Positions 7,627-16,189 of a stretch of 64,000 nucleotides of DNA are shown here, one piece after another. Position numbers and translations under genes: made by a program. This DNA comes from Halosimplex salinum (lineage in GTDB: Archaea; Halobacteriota; Halobacteria; Halobacteriales; Haloarculaceae), in assembly GCF_003730195.1 (NCBI RefSeq), contig NZ_QWGG01000002.1:496001-560000 (forward strand). The letters run 5' to 3'. Under the pieces are notes generated by a model. That model did not search any database and was not told the origin of the DNA. It saw only the letters and a program-made list of their open reading frames with translations. The first letter of the stretch is position 1. Each line of letters begins with the position of its first letter.

Positions 7627-8745
7627 TCACTTCGTCGCGGCCTCGGCCATCCGGCGCGGGAACCCGGTGATCAGTTCCCAGAGCCCCATCTTCTCCTCGT
7701 CGGAGCGCAGCCGCGAGCGGAGGCGCTGGCTGAACAGTTCGACGGAGATGATGAGGAGGAAGATCGACAGCAGCGTCGCCATCATGTTCGTGAACCGGAG
7801 CAGGTTCTGCTGGGCGGTCACGATGTAGCCGAGGCCGCCGCCGCCGATGACGCCGACGGTGACGGCGATCCGGACGTTGATCTCGAAGATGTACAGCGTC
7901 CAGGCGATGAACGCCGTGCGGACCTGGCTCAGCATGCCGAAGAAGACGACCTGCGGCTTGTTCGCGCCGGTGGTGCGCATGGCCTCTATCGGCCCGTCCT
8001 CGATCTCCTCCAGTTCGTCGACGAACAGTCGGCCGAGGTTCCCCGTCGTGTCGAACGCGATCGCGATCGCGGCGGAGGCCGGCCCCAGCCCCAGGAAGGG
8101 GATGAAGATCAGCGTCCAGATGATCGCGGGGATCGCGCGGATGAACGACATCGTCCCGCGGAAGACGAAGTTGAACGGGAACGGGATGACTCGCTCGGAG
8201 CCGAGGATCCCGAACACCAGCGCGACCGGGAATCCCAGCACCGTGCCGACGAAGCCCATCGCGAGCGTGATCCCGGCCTCGCCGAAGACGCTGAAGATGC
8301 CGAGTTCCCAGAAGAAGAACGCGTAGGGCTGGGGCGGCCACTGGAACAGCAGGTTCCCGACCTCGGGGTCGTACAGCAGGTTCTCCTGGACGATGAACTC
8401 GACGTACTGACCGAAGTCGAGGAACGGGACCACCCCGAAGTACAGCGTGGTCGGGAAGAACTCCGTGAGCGACTCGACGAACGTCTCCAGTCGGGCGTCC
8501 GGGTTCAACAGCTCCGTCGCGGCGAACGCCTGCAGGGTGACGAACGCGAGCGCGGCCAGCAGCGCGACCGACCCGACGGCTTTGCGCCGGCGCGTCCGCT
8601 TGATGTTCTCGAACTGCCTGGCCACGCCGCTCGTCACGTCGGCGTCGCCCTCGCCCGCGACGCCCCCGTCCGGGGCAGTGTCCGCCCCGGGAGCGGAGTC
8701 GGATTCGCTCCAGTCGTCGGGCGCGTCGCGCTCGCTGTCGGTCAC
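7627..8745 (-). CDS. phnE: phosphonate/phosphate ABC transporter permease PhnE
   Basis: A 372-residue permease. An acidic cytoplasmic N-terminus of about 60 residues is followed by a membrane segment (SVALLAALAFVTLQAFAA) and a binding-protein-dependent transport domain with about five further helices; the EAA-type loop is around ELEEIEDGPIEAMRTTGANKPQV. It forms the membrane channel of the PhnCDE importer. The ATG overlaps the phnC stop by four bases, placing it last in phnD-phnC-phnE. The substrate may be phosphonate, phosphite or phosphate; no C-P lyase genes are nearby. Confidence 0.88.
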   Translation of the reverse strand: MTDSERDAPDDWSESDSAPGADTAPDGGVAGEGDADVTSGVARQFENIKRTRRRKAVGSVALLAALAFVTLQAFAATELLNPDARLETFVESLTEFFPTTLYFGVVPFLDFGQYVEFIVQENLLYDPEVGNLLFQWPPQPYAFFFWELGIFSVFGEAGITLAMGFVGTVLGFPVALVFGILGSERVIPFPFNFVFRGTMSFIRAIPAIIWTLIFIPFLGLGPASAAIAIAFDTTGNLGRLFVDELEEIEDGPIEAMRTTGANKPQVVFFGMLSQVRTAFIAWTLYIFEINVRIAVTVGVIGGGGLGYIVTAQQNLLRFTNMMATLLSIFLLIISVELFSQRLRSRLRSDEEKMGLWELITGFPRRMAEAATK

Positions 8746-9524
8746 GGCGGCACCTCCTCGCTGTCCGCCGACCGCGTCGCCTCCGTGTCGACGAACATCC
8801 CCTCGGTGTCGATGTCGCCGTATATCTCGTCGACCACGTCTATCGTCAGTTCGTCGCGGTAGCCGTCGAACACCTTCTTCCCGTCTCTGAGGCCGATGAA
8901 CCGCTGTCCGAACTTCCGGGCGATGTTTACCTGGTGGAGGCTACAGAACGTCGTCAGCCCCCGTTCCTCGGAGGCGTCTCGGAGGTATCGCATCACTCCC
9001 TGCGCGCTCCCGGGGTCGAGGCTCGCGACCGGTTCGTCCGCGAGCAGGACGTCCGGTCGCTGGACCAGCGCGCGGGCGATGCCGACGCGCTGTTGCTGGC
9101 CGCCGCTCATCCGACGCGCCTTCTGTTCGGCCTCGTCGAGGAGTCCGACGGTGTCGAGCGCTTCGAGCGCCCGGTGTTTCTCCGCGGTGTCCTGTAACTG
9201 GAGGACGCTCGTCAGGAACCCGCTCCGGTGGACGCCGCCCGACAGCGCGTTCGAGTACGCCGAGAGGTCGCCGATGATGTTGTGCTGCTGGAAGATCATC
9301 GCCACCTCCGGCCGGGGCGCGACCATCGGCTCGCCGTCGAGAAGTATCTCTCCCTCGGTGGGCGCGGTCAGTCCGCACATCGACCGCAACAGCGTCGACT
9401 TCCCGGAGCCGGAGACGCCGAGGACGATCACGAACTCGCCTTCCGGGACCTCGAACGAGACGTCGTCTAGGGCGACCGTCTCCCCGAACGTCTTCGTGAG
9501 GCCGTCGATGACGATTCGGCTCAT
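8742..9524 (-). CDS. phnC: phosphonate/phosphate ABC transporter ATP-binding protein PhnC
   Basis: A 260-residue ABC ATPase with Walker A GVSGSGKST (36-44), Q-loop FQQ (78-80), signature MSGGQQQRVGIARAL (139-153) and Walker B VLLADEP followed by ASLD. The H-loop is in TFCSLHQVN, with LHQ typical of PhnC. It powers import with PhnE and the binding protein PhnD encoded just upstream (26-base gap). It overlaps phnE by four bases. Confidence 0.92.
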   Translation of the reverse strand: MSRIVIDGLTKTFGETVALDDVSFEVPEGEFVIVLGVSGSGKSTLLRSMCGLTAPTEGEILLDGEPMVAPRPEVAMIFQQHNIIGDLSAYSNALSGGVHRSGFLTSVLQLQDTAEKHRALEALDTVGLLDEAEQKARRMSGGQQQRVGIARALVQRPDVLLADEPVASLDPGSAQGVMRYLRDASEERGLTTFCSLHQVNIARKFGQRFIGLRDGKKVFDGYRDELTIDVVDEIYGDIDTEGMFVDTEATRSADSEEVPP

Positions 9525-9550
9525 GTAGTAGTCCTACGACCGCGGGTCGG

Positions 9551-10699
9551 TTAGAGGTCCGCCCAGTCGAGACCGAGTTCCTGGCCGAGCTCCGCGACCG
9601 GGTCGTAGTCCTCGACCGTCGCCGCTTCGATACCACTGAACCACAGGGAGTGGCTCTCGACCAGTTCCACGTCCGCCTGTTCGTCCTCAGAGAGCTCCTC
9701 CTCGTCTTTCTCCAGGAGCTCGGGATCGACGTTGAGCGCCTCCGCGATGTCCGCCTGCGAGTCGTGTTCGAACGCCTCCTGGGGCGCGTCGATCATCAGC
9801 TGTCTGAGTTCCGCCTTGAGGTCCTCCTCCCACGCCCCGTTGCTCACGATGGGGGCCCGCGGGATCGGGTCCGAGACGGCGAGCAGGTCGAGCTTCGGCT
9901 CGGCCTCGCCGGCACCGTCGTACTCGGCGGAGATGTCGACGAACTCCTCGGACATCTCGTCGAACTGCTCCTGCGGGACGTGCGCGGCCGTCGAGAACGC
10001 GCCGGTCCCCGCGGCGGCGATCCTGTCGTCCTGGATCAGTTGCTCGCGCGCGGTGGTGTGGTCCGAGGTCCGCAACTCGAAGTCCTCGGGCGACCCGCCC
10101 GGCGCGCTCCCGATGTCGAGGCCCGCGTTGCTCAGCATCAGGAGCGGGAACAGCGTCCCCGACACCGAGGTCGGCGCGGCGCTCGCGACCGTCTCGCCTT
10201 CGAGGTCCGAGAGCTCCTCGATGCCGCTGTCCTGGGTCGTCGTGATCAGCGAGAAGTACCGCTCGGCACCGAAGGCGACGCGCATCCCGGTGACGTCGAT
10301 CTCCTCGGGGATCTGCGCGACGGCACCGGGAGAGACGTCCGCGAAGATGCGGTCGCCCTCCTCGGCTCGCCGGAGCTCCTGGACCGTCCCGGAGTAACTC
10401 GCCGTCGGTTTCGGCGTGATGGTGACGTCGGCCTCGGACTCGAGGTACTCGAACAGCGGCTGGTACTGGACTTCGATGTCGATCTCCTCCTCCGCCGGAT
10501 TCAGGACCCACGTGATCTCCGTCGGCCCGTCGTCTCCGCCGTCTCCGCCGTCTCCGCCGTCTCCGCCGTCACTGCCGTCTCCGGAACCGTCGCCGTCGCC
10601 ACCGCCTGAACACCCGGCGACGAGTGCGGTTCCCGCGAGACCGGCCTTGGTGAGAAAACGACGCCGTGTGGACCGCCCGCTCGTGCCTTGCTCGGGCAT
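9551..10699 (-). CDS. phnD: phosphonate/phosphate ABC transporter substrate-binding lipoprotein PhnD
   Basis: About 382 residues. The N-terminus has a Tat signal (RSTRRRFLTKAG) and lipobox LVAGC, giving a membrane-anchored extracellular lipoprotein, followed by a Gly/Asp-rich linker and a periplasmic-binding-like domain with TPKPTASYSGTVQEL and VASAAPTSVSGTLFPLLML, as in PhnD. The start is taken at the ATG at 10699: a TATA-like ctatacttac lies about 27 bases upstream, whereas the in-frame GTG at 10708 would be too close to it. First gene of phnDCE. Confidence 0.88.
   Translation of the reverse strand: MPEQGTSGRSTRRRFLTKAGLAGTALVAGCSGGGDGDGSGDGSDGGDGGDGGDGGDDGPTEITWVLNPAEEEIDIEVQYQPLFEYLESEADVTITPKPTASYSGTVQELRRAEEGDRIFADVSPGAVAQIPEEIDVTGMRVAFGAERYFSLITTTQDSGIEELSDLEGETVASAAPTSVSGTLFPLLMLSNAGLDIGSAPGGSPEDFELRTSDHTTAREQLIQDDRIAAAGTGAFSTAAHVPQEQFDEMSEEFVDISAEYDGAGEAEPKLDLLAVSDPIPRAPIVSNGAWEEDLKAELRQLMIDAPQEAFEHDSQADIAEALNVDPELLEKDEEELSEDEQADVELVESHSLWFSGIEAATVEDYDPVAELGQELGLDWADL
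10532..10567. repeat. 9-bp tandem repeat in phnD
   Basis: Four perfect head-to-tail copies of gtctccgcc, with a degenerate fifth, encode the repeated Gly-Gly-Asp linker that follows the lipobox of PhnD. Such in-frame triplet-multiple repeats can vary in copy number without breaking the gene. Confidence 0.8.
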
Positions 10700-10721
10700 T
10701 GATTCCACATATCAGAGGGGG

Positions 10722-10730
10722 TAAGTATAG
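10722..10730 (-). promoter_or_regulatory. TATA box of phnDCE
   Basis: Minus-strand CTATACTTA, centred about 27 bases before the ATG at 10699. It decides the choice of that ATG over the upstream GTG. Confidence 0.6.
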
Positions 10731-10873
10731 CGTTTGGGTTCGAAACAGACACAAACTGAAGAAAACTCTCCGGGCGTCGTCGGTTCTGTCGCGGGCCGAC
10801 CGGTCGCTCGTCGACCGGGCGGGGCGGTGGTCGCCGCGTGACCGGAGGAGCTATTCGGCCGGTCGCCCCACCG

Positions 10874-11677
10874 ATGGCTATGTCCGAAGAGAGGGCCGAG
10901 ACGGCGCGACGAGCGGCCGAAGCGGGCGGCGCGGTGGCGCTCGACCTGTTCCGCGACGAGCTCGCAGTCCAGCGGAAGGGCGGCAAGACGGACCTGGTGA
11001 CGCGGGCCGACCGCGAGGCCGAGGCCGCGGTGCTGGAGCGGATCGAGTCTGCGTTCCCGGGCGAACCGGTCGTCGCCGAGGAGACCGCGAGCGACGCGAC
11101 AGTCCCGGCCGACGGGCCGGCGTGGGTCGTCGACCCCATCGACGGGACGAACAACTTCGTCCACGACATCCCGGTCTGGGCGACGGCGGTCGCGGCCGTC
11201 GTCGACGGCGAGGCGGTCGGCGCCGCGGTCGTGCTCCCCGCGCTCGGGGACACGTACGTCGCCGACGGGAACGGCCCGTCCCTGAACGGCGACCCGATCG
11301 CGGTGAGCGACCGCACCGACCCGGACACGCAGACCGTCACGCCGACGTTCTGGTGGGGACTGGACCGCCGCGAGGAGTACGGGACGGCCGCCACGGAGAT
11401 CGTCGAGCGGTTCGGCGACCTCGTGCGCTTCCGGTCGGCGCAGGCGACGCTCGCGATGGTCGCCGCGGGGTCGCTCGACGCGACGTTCACCAACCGGGAG
11501 ACTCACGCCTGGGACACCGTCGCCGGCGCGTTCCTCGTCGAGCAGGCCGGCGGGCGCGTCACCGATCTCGACGGCGAGCGGTGGCATCACGACGCTCGCG
11601 GGCTCGTCGCCTCCAGCGGTCACACCCACGACGAGGTGCTGGCGGCCGCTCGCGCCGTCGACGCCGTCGCCGAGTAG
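10874..11677 (+). CDS. inositol-1-monophosphatase family phosphatase
   Basis: A 267-residue metal-dependent phosphatase. Motifs are VVAEET, the metal-binding core WVVDPIDGTNNF, and the C-terminal HAWDTVAGAFLVEQAGG. Archaeal members act on inositol-1-phosphate and often on fructose-1,6-bisphosphate; the substrate cannot be told here. The frame is open to 10838, but ATG at 10874 (or the ATG two codons later) starts the conserved part. It runs the opposite way from phnD and is followed 76 bases later by hisH. Confidence 0.88.
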   Translation: MAMSEERAETARRAAEAGGAVALDLFRDELAVQRKGGKTDLVTRADREAEAAVLERIESAFPGEPVVAEETASDATVPADGPAWVVDPIDGTNNFVHDIPVWATAVAAVVDGEAVGAAVVLPALGDTYVADGNGPSLNGDPIAVSDRTDPDTQTVTPTFWWGLDRREEYGTAATEIVERFGDLVRFRSAQATLAMVAAGSLDATFTNRETHAWDTVAGAFLVEQAGGRVTDLDGERWHHDARGLVASSGHTHDEVLAAARAVDAVAE

Positions 11678-11753
11678 CGCCCGCGGGGCCGCGCGGGTCG
11701 CAGGCTTCGCCCGGACGGAAAGGGACTTGTCCGCGGTGGTCCTACCCGCAGCC

Positions 11754-12401
11754 ATGAACGCACGACAGACCGCGGCCGAAGTCGTCGTGGTCGACTACGG
11801 GCTGGGGAACCTTCGGAGCGTCACGCGCGGTCTCGAACGCGCGGGCGCCGAGATCCGGCTCAGCGACGACCCCGGCGACTTCGCGAGCGCCGACGGCATC
11901 GTCCTCCCCGGCGTCGGCGCCTTCTCCGAGGGGATGGACAACGCCGGCCCCTTCCGCGAGGCGCTGATCGAACAGGCCGAGGCGGGCACCCCCCTCTTCG
12001 GTATCTGCCTCGGGATGCAGATGCTCCTCACGACCAGCGAGGAGGCCGAACGCGAGGGGCAGGGCGACGTCGAAGGGCTCGACCTGGTTCCCGGGAAGAA
12101 CGTCCGCTTCCGCGGCGACCTGAAGGTCCCCCACATGGGCTGGAACGAACTCGACGTCCAGCGCGACCACCGGCTCGTCGACGGCGTCGATGGGGAGTAC
12201 GCCTACTTCGTCCACTCCTACTACGCGGAACCCGAGGACTCCGAGGCCGTCGTCGCCACGACGGACTACGGGGCCGAGTTCGCCTCCATCGTCGCCAACG
12301 AGCGCGGCAACGTCTTCGGCACCCAGTTCCACCCGGAGAAGTCGGGCGAGACCGGACTGCGGATCCTGCGGAACTTCGTCGACATCTGCGTCGAGGGGTA
12401 A
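11754..12401 (+). CDS. hisH: imidazole glycerol phosphate synthase, glutamine amidotransferase subunit
   Basis: A 215-residue class I glutaminase. Seen are VVDYGLGNLRSV near the N-terminus, the PGVGAF oxyanion segment, the nucleophile in FGICLGMQ, and the His-Glu pair in GTQFHPEKS. It releases ammonia for HisF in the fifth step of histidine synthesis. No hisF or other his gene lies in the window, so it stands alone as is common in haloarchaea, where his genes are scattered. Confidence 0.95.
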   Translation: MNARQTAAEVVVVDYGLGNLRSVTRGLERAGAEIRLSDDPGDFASADGIVLPGVGAFSEGMDNAGPFREALIEQAEAGTPLFGICLGMQMLLTTSEEAEREGQGDVEGLDLVPGKNVRFRGDLKVPHMGWNELDVQRDHRLVDGVDGEYAYFVHSYYAEPEDSEAVVATTDYGAEFASIVANERGNVFGTQFHPEKSGETGLRILRNFVDICVEG

Positions 12402-12488
12402 CGGAGCGCCGTCCGACCGACCGCTCGGACGCCGCTACCGCCCGTCTCGCCGGTGACTACTTACCGGGGGCCGCCGACAGTTCGCCGT

Positions 12489-13004
12489 ATGTACCCGCTC
12501 GCGATGCGAGTCACGAGCCTGTTGCTCCAGGTCGACGTGGACGTGGACTTCGACCCGCTCGTCGACGCCGGGAACGTCGCCGGGAGCGCCGTCGGCGCGT
12601 TCGTCACGACGCTGGTCGTCGGCGCGATCCTCGTCGCCGTCGCCCCGGAGTTCACCGAGGACCGGATGGCCGCGGTGCTCGACGACCCCGTCGGGTCGTT
12701 CGTCTACGGGTTCCTCGTCTTCCTGTTGCTGATACTCGTCGCGTTCGTCCTCGCGATCACGATCGTCGGGATCGTCTTCGCCCTCCCGCTGGTGTTCGTC
12801 GGCTACGTCGTCTGGGCGATCGGGTCGGCCATCGCCTTCCTCGCCATCGCGGACCGCCTCGTCGGCGACGAGGACGGCTGGACGAAACACCTCCTCGTCG
12901 CCGCCGCCCTGAACGGCGGCCTCGTCGTCACCGGCATCGGCGGCATTATCGCGTTCGCGATCGGCGCGGCCGGATTCGGCACCGTCCTCGAAGGCCGTCT
13001 CTGA
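12489..13004 (+). CDS. membrane protein of unknown function
   Basis: A 171-residue protein with about four membrane segments: GSAVGAFVTTLVVGAILVAVAP, FVYGFLVFLLLILVAFVLAITIVGIVFALPLVFVGYVVWAIGSAIAFLAI (two or three helices) and a C-terminal LVVTGIGGIIAFAIGAAGFGTV. It resembles bactofilin-neighbour or polymer-forming type membrane proteins but without a firm family. The ATG at 12489 follows a TATA-like tacttacc by about 28 bases. Function unknown. Confidence 0.6.
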   Translation: MYPLAMRVTSLLLQVDVDVDFDPLVDAGNVAGSAVGAFVTTLVVGAILVAVAPEFTEDRMAAVLDDPVGSFVYGFLVFLLLILVAFVLAITIVGIVFALPLVFVGYVVWAIGSAIAFLAIADRLVGDEDGWTKHLLVAAALNGGLVVTGIGGIIAFAIGAAGFGTVLEGRL

Positions 13005-13028
13005 CCGGCGTTCGGACGCGAGACTCGG

Positions 13029-14738
13029 CTACGGCTCCCCGTTCCCGTTCCCGTTCACGTTCCCGCTCTCTGGGCGCTCTCCGTCGGGCACGGTAACCGT
13101 CGCGGTCGTCCCGTCGCTCGTGTCGAAGGCGAGGTCGCCGCCCAGCGTCGTCGCGCCCCAGTTGGCCAGCCAGAGGCCCAGCCCGGACCCGTGTTCGAGC
13201 GCGGACTCCGCGTCGGCGTCCAGCACGTCGAGTTCGTGCTCGGGCACGCCCGGCCCGTCGTCGGCGACGCCGACCGCGACGGCTCCGTTCCGGCGCTCGG
13301 CCGAGAGCACGACCGTCGGCGCCTCGCCGGCGTGTTCGAGCGCGTTCTCCAGGAGCGCTCCGACGACGACCTGCAGGACCGCGGGGTCAGACGTGACCGC
13401 CACGTCCGACGCGTCGACGGAGACCGTCGTCCCTTCGTCGCCGTCGACGTGCTCGTCGCGGACCGCCCCGAGCAGGTCCGCGAGCGCCACCCGTTCCGAG
13501 CGCGGGTCGCTGTCGAGGACGCGCTCGACCGTCCGGGCGTTCTCCCCGAGCGCGACCAGCTCCGTCGACTTCGCCGCCGCCCGGTCGAGCATCGACCGCG
13601 TCTCGGCGTCGTCGACGCGCTCGGCGGCCGCCTCGGTGAACCCCCGGACGACGGTCATGTCGTTGCGGAGGTTGTGCCGGAGGACGCGGTTGAGCACGGC
13701 GAGTCGCTGTTCGCGGCGCCGCTCCGCGGTCACGTCCTGGAAGACGACCGTGTAGCCGACGTGGGTCCCGCCGGCGTCCGAGAGCGACGTCGCGGTCACC
13801 GCGTAGATCCGCTGGCGTCCCTCGGTCTGGACGGTCACGGTGTCGTCGGTCGCGGTCGGGTCGACGCTCCCTTCGCCGAACAACTCGTCGAGCGGTCGCG
13901 TCAGCGCCGCAGCCTTCGGCACGCCGAATGACGACTCGGCAGCGCCGTTGAGCGTCACCACCCGCCGCTGTTCGTCGACGATCACCACCGGCGCGCCGAG
14001 GTCGTCGATGGCCGCCCGCTCGCCGACTCGGCGGGTGGCCGGGTGGAACTCGAACATGTCGCTCCCGGCGAAGGCGTAGGCGTCCAGCGCCACGTGGGGC
14101 AGGAACATCACCGTCGCGAAGTTCACCTCCGGGACCGGCCCGAGCCCGTAGATCCAGACGAGCACCGCGACGACCGGCGGGATCGTACTCAGCCCTACCG
14201 CGACCGCCTCGCGCCGGTAGAGCGGCCCGTAGCTGACGACCGTGTCGAACAGGACGAGACTCCCGACAGTGATCGAGAGGACGCCGATCGTGGCGGCGAC
14301 TGTCGCCCACAGGCGCATGTCGTAGGTCGCTCCGGCCATCCCCGCGACCGGAACCACGGTGAAGTCGACCCACGCCAGCCCGTGGACCGGGTTCGTCGCC
14401 CCGATCAGCCCGATCAGTATCGGGAAGCCCAGAAACCCGCGCCACCACCGCTCGACGAGGTGCCCGCGGCCCGTGTACGCCAGCGCGAACGCCAGGAAGT
14501 AGACCCCAGTTCCGGCCATCCCCGCCCACGACACCACTTCGAGCGCCCACCGGATCGGCTCGGCGAACGTCAGGAGCGCTACCCCGTACGCGGCGCTCCA
14601 CACCGTCTGGAAGGAGAGACTCGCCAGGAACCAGTCCGCGCCGGGCTTGCCGCGGTACTGCCGGAGATACCGGATCAGGAGGAGGGTCCCTCCCGCGGCG
14701 AGCAGCGAGGCCGCCGCCGGCCACGGGAGGGGTGCCAT
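13029..14738 (-). CDS. membrane sensor histidine kinase with 7TM N-terminal domain and PAS
   Basis: A 569-residue kinase. Residues 1 to about 215 carry seven hydrophobic segments like the histidine-kinase N-terminal 7TM domain. A PAS domain follows (about 225-340: DDLGAPVVIVDEQRRVVTLNGAAESSFG), then a HisKA helix with the phospho-acceptor in RVLRHNLRNDMTVV, and a HATPase with N box ALLENALEHA, G1 ADDGPGVPE and G2 GSGLGLWL. It should autophosphorylate in response to a membrane or cytosolic signal. No response regulator is adjacent, so it is an orphan kinase. The tail is Asn/Gly repeat-like (NVNGNGNGEP). Confidence 0.88.
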   Translation of the reverse strand: MAPLPWPAAASLLAAGGTLLLIRYLRQYRGKPGADWFLASLSFQTVWSAAYGVALLTFAEPIRWALEVVSWAGMAGTGVYFLAFALAYTGRGHLVERWWRGFLGFPILIGLIGATNPVHGLAWVDFTVVPVAGMAGATYDMRLWATVAATIGVLSITVGSLVLFDTVVSYGPLYRREAVAVGLSTIPPVVAVLVWIYGLGPVPEVNFATVMFLPHVALDAYAFAGSDMFEFHPATRRVGERAAIDDLGAPVVIVDEQRRVVTLNGAAESSFGVPKAAALTRPLDELFGEGSVDPTATDDTVTVQTEGRQRIYAVTATSLSDAGGTHVGYTVVFQDVTAERRREQRLAVLNRVLRHNLRNDMTVVRGFTEAAAERVDDAETRSMLDRAAAKSTELVALGENARTVERVLDSDPRSERVALADLLGAVRDEHVDGDEGTTVSVDASDVAVTSDPAVLQVVVGALLENALEHAGEAPTVVLSAERRNGAVAVGVADDGPGVPEHELDVLDADAESALEHGSGLGLWLANWGATTLGGDLAFDTSDGTTATVTVPDGERPESGNVNGNGNGEP

Positions 14739-14817
14739 GGGTAGTACAGCGAGTACAGCTACTTCGGGATTGTGATGGGTCGAACGGTGCGACTTCGAAC
14801 CGTCGGTATCCCGTGAT

Positions 14818-14825
14818 TACTTAAC
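14818..14825 (+). promoter_or_regulatory. TATA box of the EamA transporter gene
   Basis: tacttaac, centred about 33 bases before the ATG at 14855 in the 116-base gap between divergent genes. Confidence 0.45.
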
Positions 14826-14854
14826 AGCGTCTGAGTGCCGGTTCGAGCTACGTC

Positions 14855-15769
14855 ATGGCTCGTTCCAGAACGGTGGCGCTGTTCCTGTTCGTCACCGTCG
14901 TGTTCGGGACCGCGTTCCCGGCGATCAAGACCGGGCTCTCGTTTTTCCCGCCGCTGTTGTTCGCCGCGATACGAAATCTCGCCTCCGGCGTCTTCCTCCT
15001 CGCCTACGTCGCCACCACGGCGGACCACCGGTTTCCCGAGTCGCGGCGGGACTGGGGCGCAGTCCTCCCCGGCGGCGTGTTCCTGATCGGCGGCACGGGG
15101 TTCGGCTTCGTCGGCCAGCAGTTCGTCCCGAGCGGCGTGTCCGCGGTCATCTTCAGCCTCTCCCCCATCGTCACCGGTCTGTTCGCCTGGGTGTTCCTCC
15201 CGGCCGAGCGCCTCGCCGGTCGGGACTACGCCGGAATCCTCCTCGGTTTCCTCGGCGTCGCGATACTGCTCCGGCCGGACCCAGCCGCGCTCTTCGATCC
15301 GACCCTCTTCGGGAAGCTGCTCGTGTTGCTGGCCGTCGTCACCGTCTCGCTCGGGACGGTACTCGTCAGGCGAAGCGAGAGCACACTGCCGGTCCCGGCG
15401 CTGACCGGCTGGTCGATGCTGCTCGGCGCGGCGATCCAGTTCGCGGTCGCCGTTCTCGCCGGCGAATCGCCGGCGGCTATCCGCGTCACTCCCCTGGCGG
15501 TCGCGACGGTGCTCTACCTCGCCGTCTTCATCGGCGCGATCGGGTTCGTCTCCTTCCTCACGCTGCTCGGCGAGGTCGGCGCGCTGAAGGCGAACCTCGT
15601 GACGTATCTCACACCCGTCGTCGCGCTCGCCGTCGGCTGGCTCGCGCTCGACGAGCGCGTCGGACTGACGACGCTCGCCGGCTTCGCCGTCATCGTCGTC
15701 GGATTCGCGGTGCTCGAGGGCCGGGAGCTGTACGGCGAACTCTTCAGGTATCGCGGGCTGACCCGATGA
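14855..15769 (+). CDS. EamA/DMT-family transporter
   Basis: A 304-residue protein with about ten membrane helices in two EamA repeats, beginning VALFLFVTVVFGTAFPAIKTGLSFFPPLLFAAIRN, the drug/metabolite transporter start, and ending with a second repeat TYLTPVVALAVGWLALDERVG. It probably exports or imports small metabolites or amino acids; the substrate is not predictable. Monocistronic; it converges on polC, with the duplicated polC end and a T-tract element between. Confidence 0.85.
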   Translation: MARSRTVALFLFVTVVFGTAFPAIKTGLSFFPPLLFAAIRNLASGVFLLAYVATTADHRFPESRRDWGAVLPGGVFLIGGTGFGFVGQQFVPSGVSAVIFSLSPIVTGLFAWVFLPAERLAGRDYAGILLGFLGVAILLRPDPAALFDPTLFGKLLVLLAVVTVSLGTVLVRRSESTLPVPALTGWSMLLGAAIQFAVAVLAGESPAAIRVTPLAVATVLYLAVFIGAIGFVSFLTLLGEVGALKANLVTYLTPVVALAVGWLALDERVGLTTLAGFAVIVVGFAVLEGRELYGELFRYRGLTR

Positions 15770-15902
15770 GGCGGCGGCCGCCGACGACCGACACGAAATC
15801 GGCGACGGCGCTCCGCTCGCTGTGGACACCCTCGCGACAAAAACGTGGTCTCGCTGAGCAGAGCGAAGCGAGGCTCGGGAGAGCTCCGCTCTCCCGGTGG
15901 CG

Positions 15903-16012
15903 AAAAAGCCGCTCTCTCCCGTCGGTCGAGAGCGGTGAACCGCCTCGCTCCGCTCGGCGGACGCCGACCGCGGTCACATGAAGTCCGCGATGCCACTCTG
16001 CTTGTTGTTGTC
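15903..16012. repeat. downstream copy of a 110-bp repeat carrying the 3' end of polC
   Basis: These 110 bases match 16080-16189 at all but three positions. They contain a second copy of the last 38 bases of polC coding sequence including its stop, plus 71 bases of downstream hairpin and T-run. The unit offset is 177 bases, so it is a tandem repeat with a divergent 67-base spacer. The intervening and following spacers both contain CCACGTTTTTG on the minus strand. Confidence 0.9.
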
Positions 16013-16016
16013 AGTT

Positions 16017-16078
16017 CCACCTTTTTCGCCTCGGGGCCGCTCACTTCGTTCGCGACCCGCTCGGCCAAAAACGTGGGG
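16017..16078. terminator. bidirectional T-tract/hairpin/A-tract element
   Basis: Begins ccacctttttcgcc, continues with a GC-rich hairpin core (ggccgctcacttcgttcgcgaccc) and ends ccaaaaacgtgg, so each strand of a convergent pair (EamA transporter, polC) meets a hairpin followed by five T residues. It shares its layout with elements at 30077, 35823 and 51705. Confidence 0.6.
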
Positions 16079-16079
16079 G

Positions 16080-16189
16080 AAAAAGCCGCTCTCTTCCGTC
16101 AGTCGAGAGCGGTGAACCGCCTCGCTCCGCTCGGCGGACGCCGACCGCGATCACATGAAGTCCGCGATGCCACTCTGCTTGTTGTTGTC
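16080..16189. repeat. upstream copy of the 110-bp repeat, overlapping the true 3' end of polC
   Basis: This is the copy that includes the genuine polC stop (16151-16153) and its last 12 codons. After the stop, reading the minus strand, come a GCCGAGCGGAGCGAGGC-type hairpin and a longer hairpin followed by TTTTT, an intrinsic-terminator-like arrangement. Confidence 0.9.
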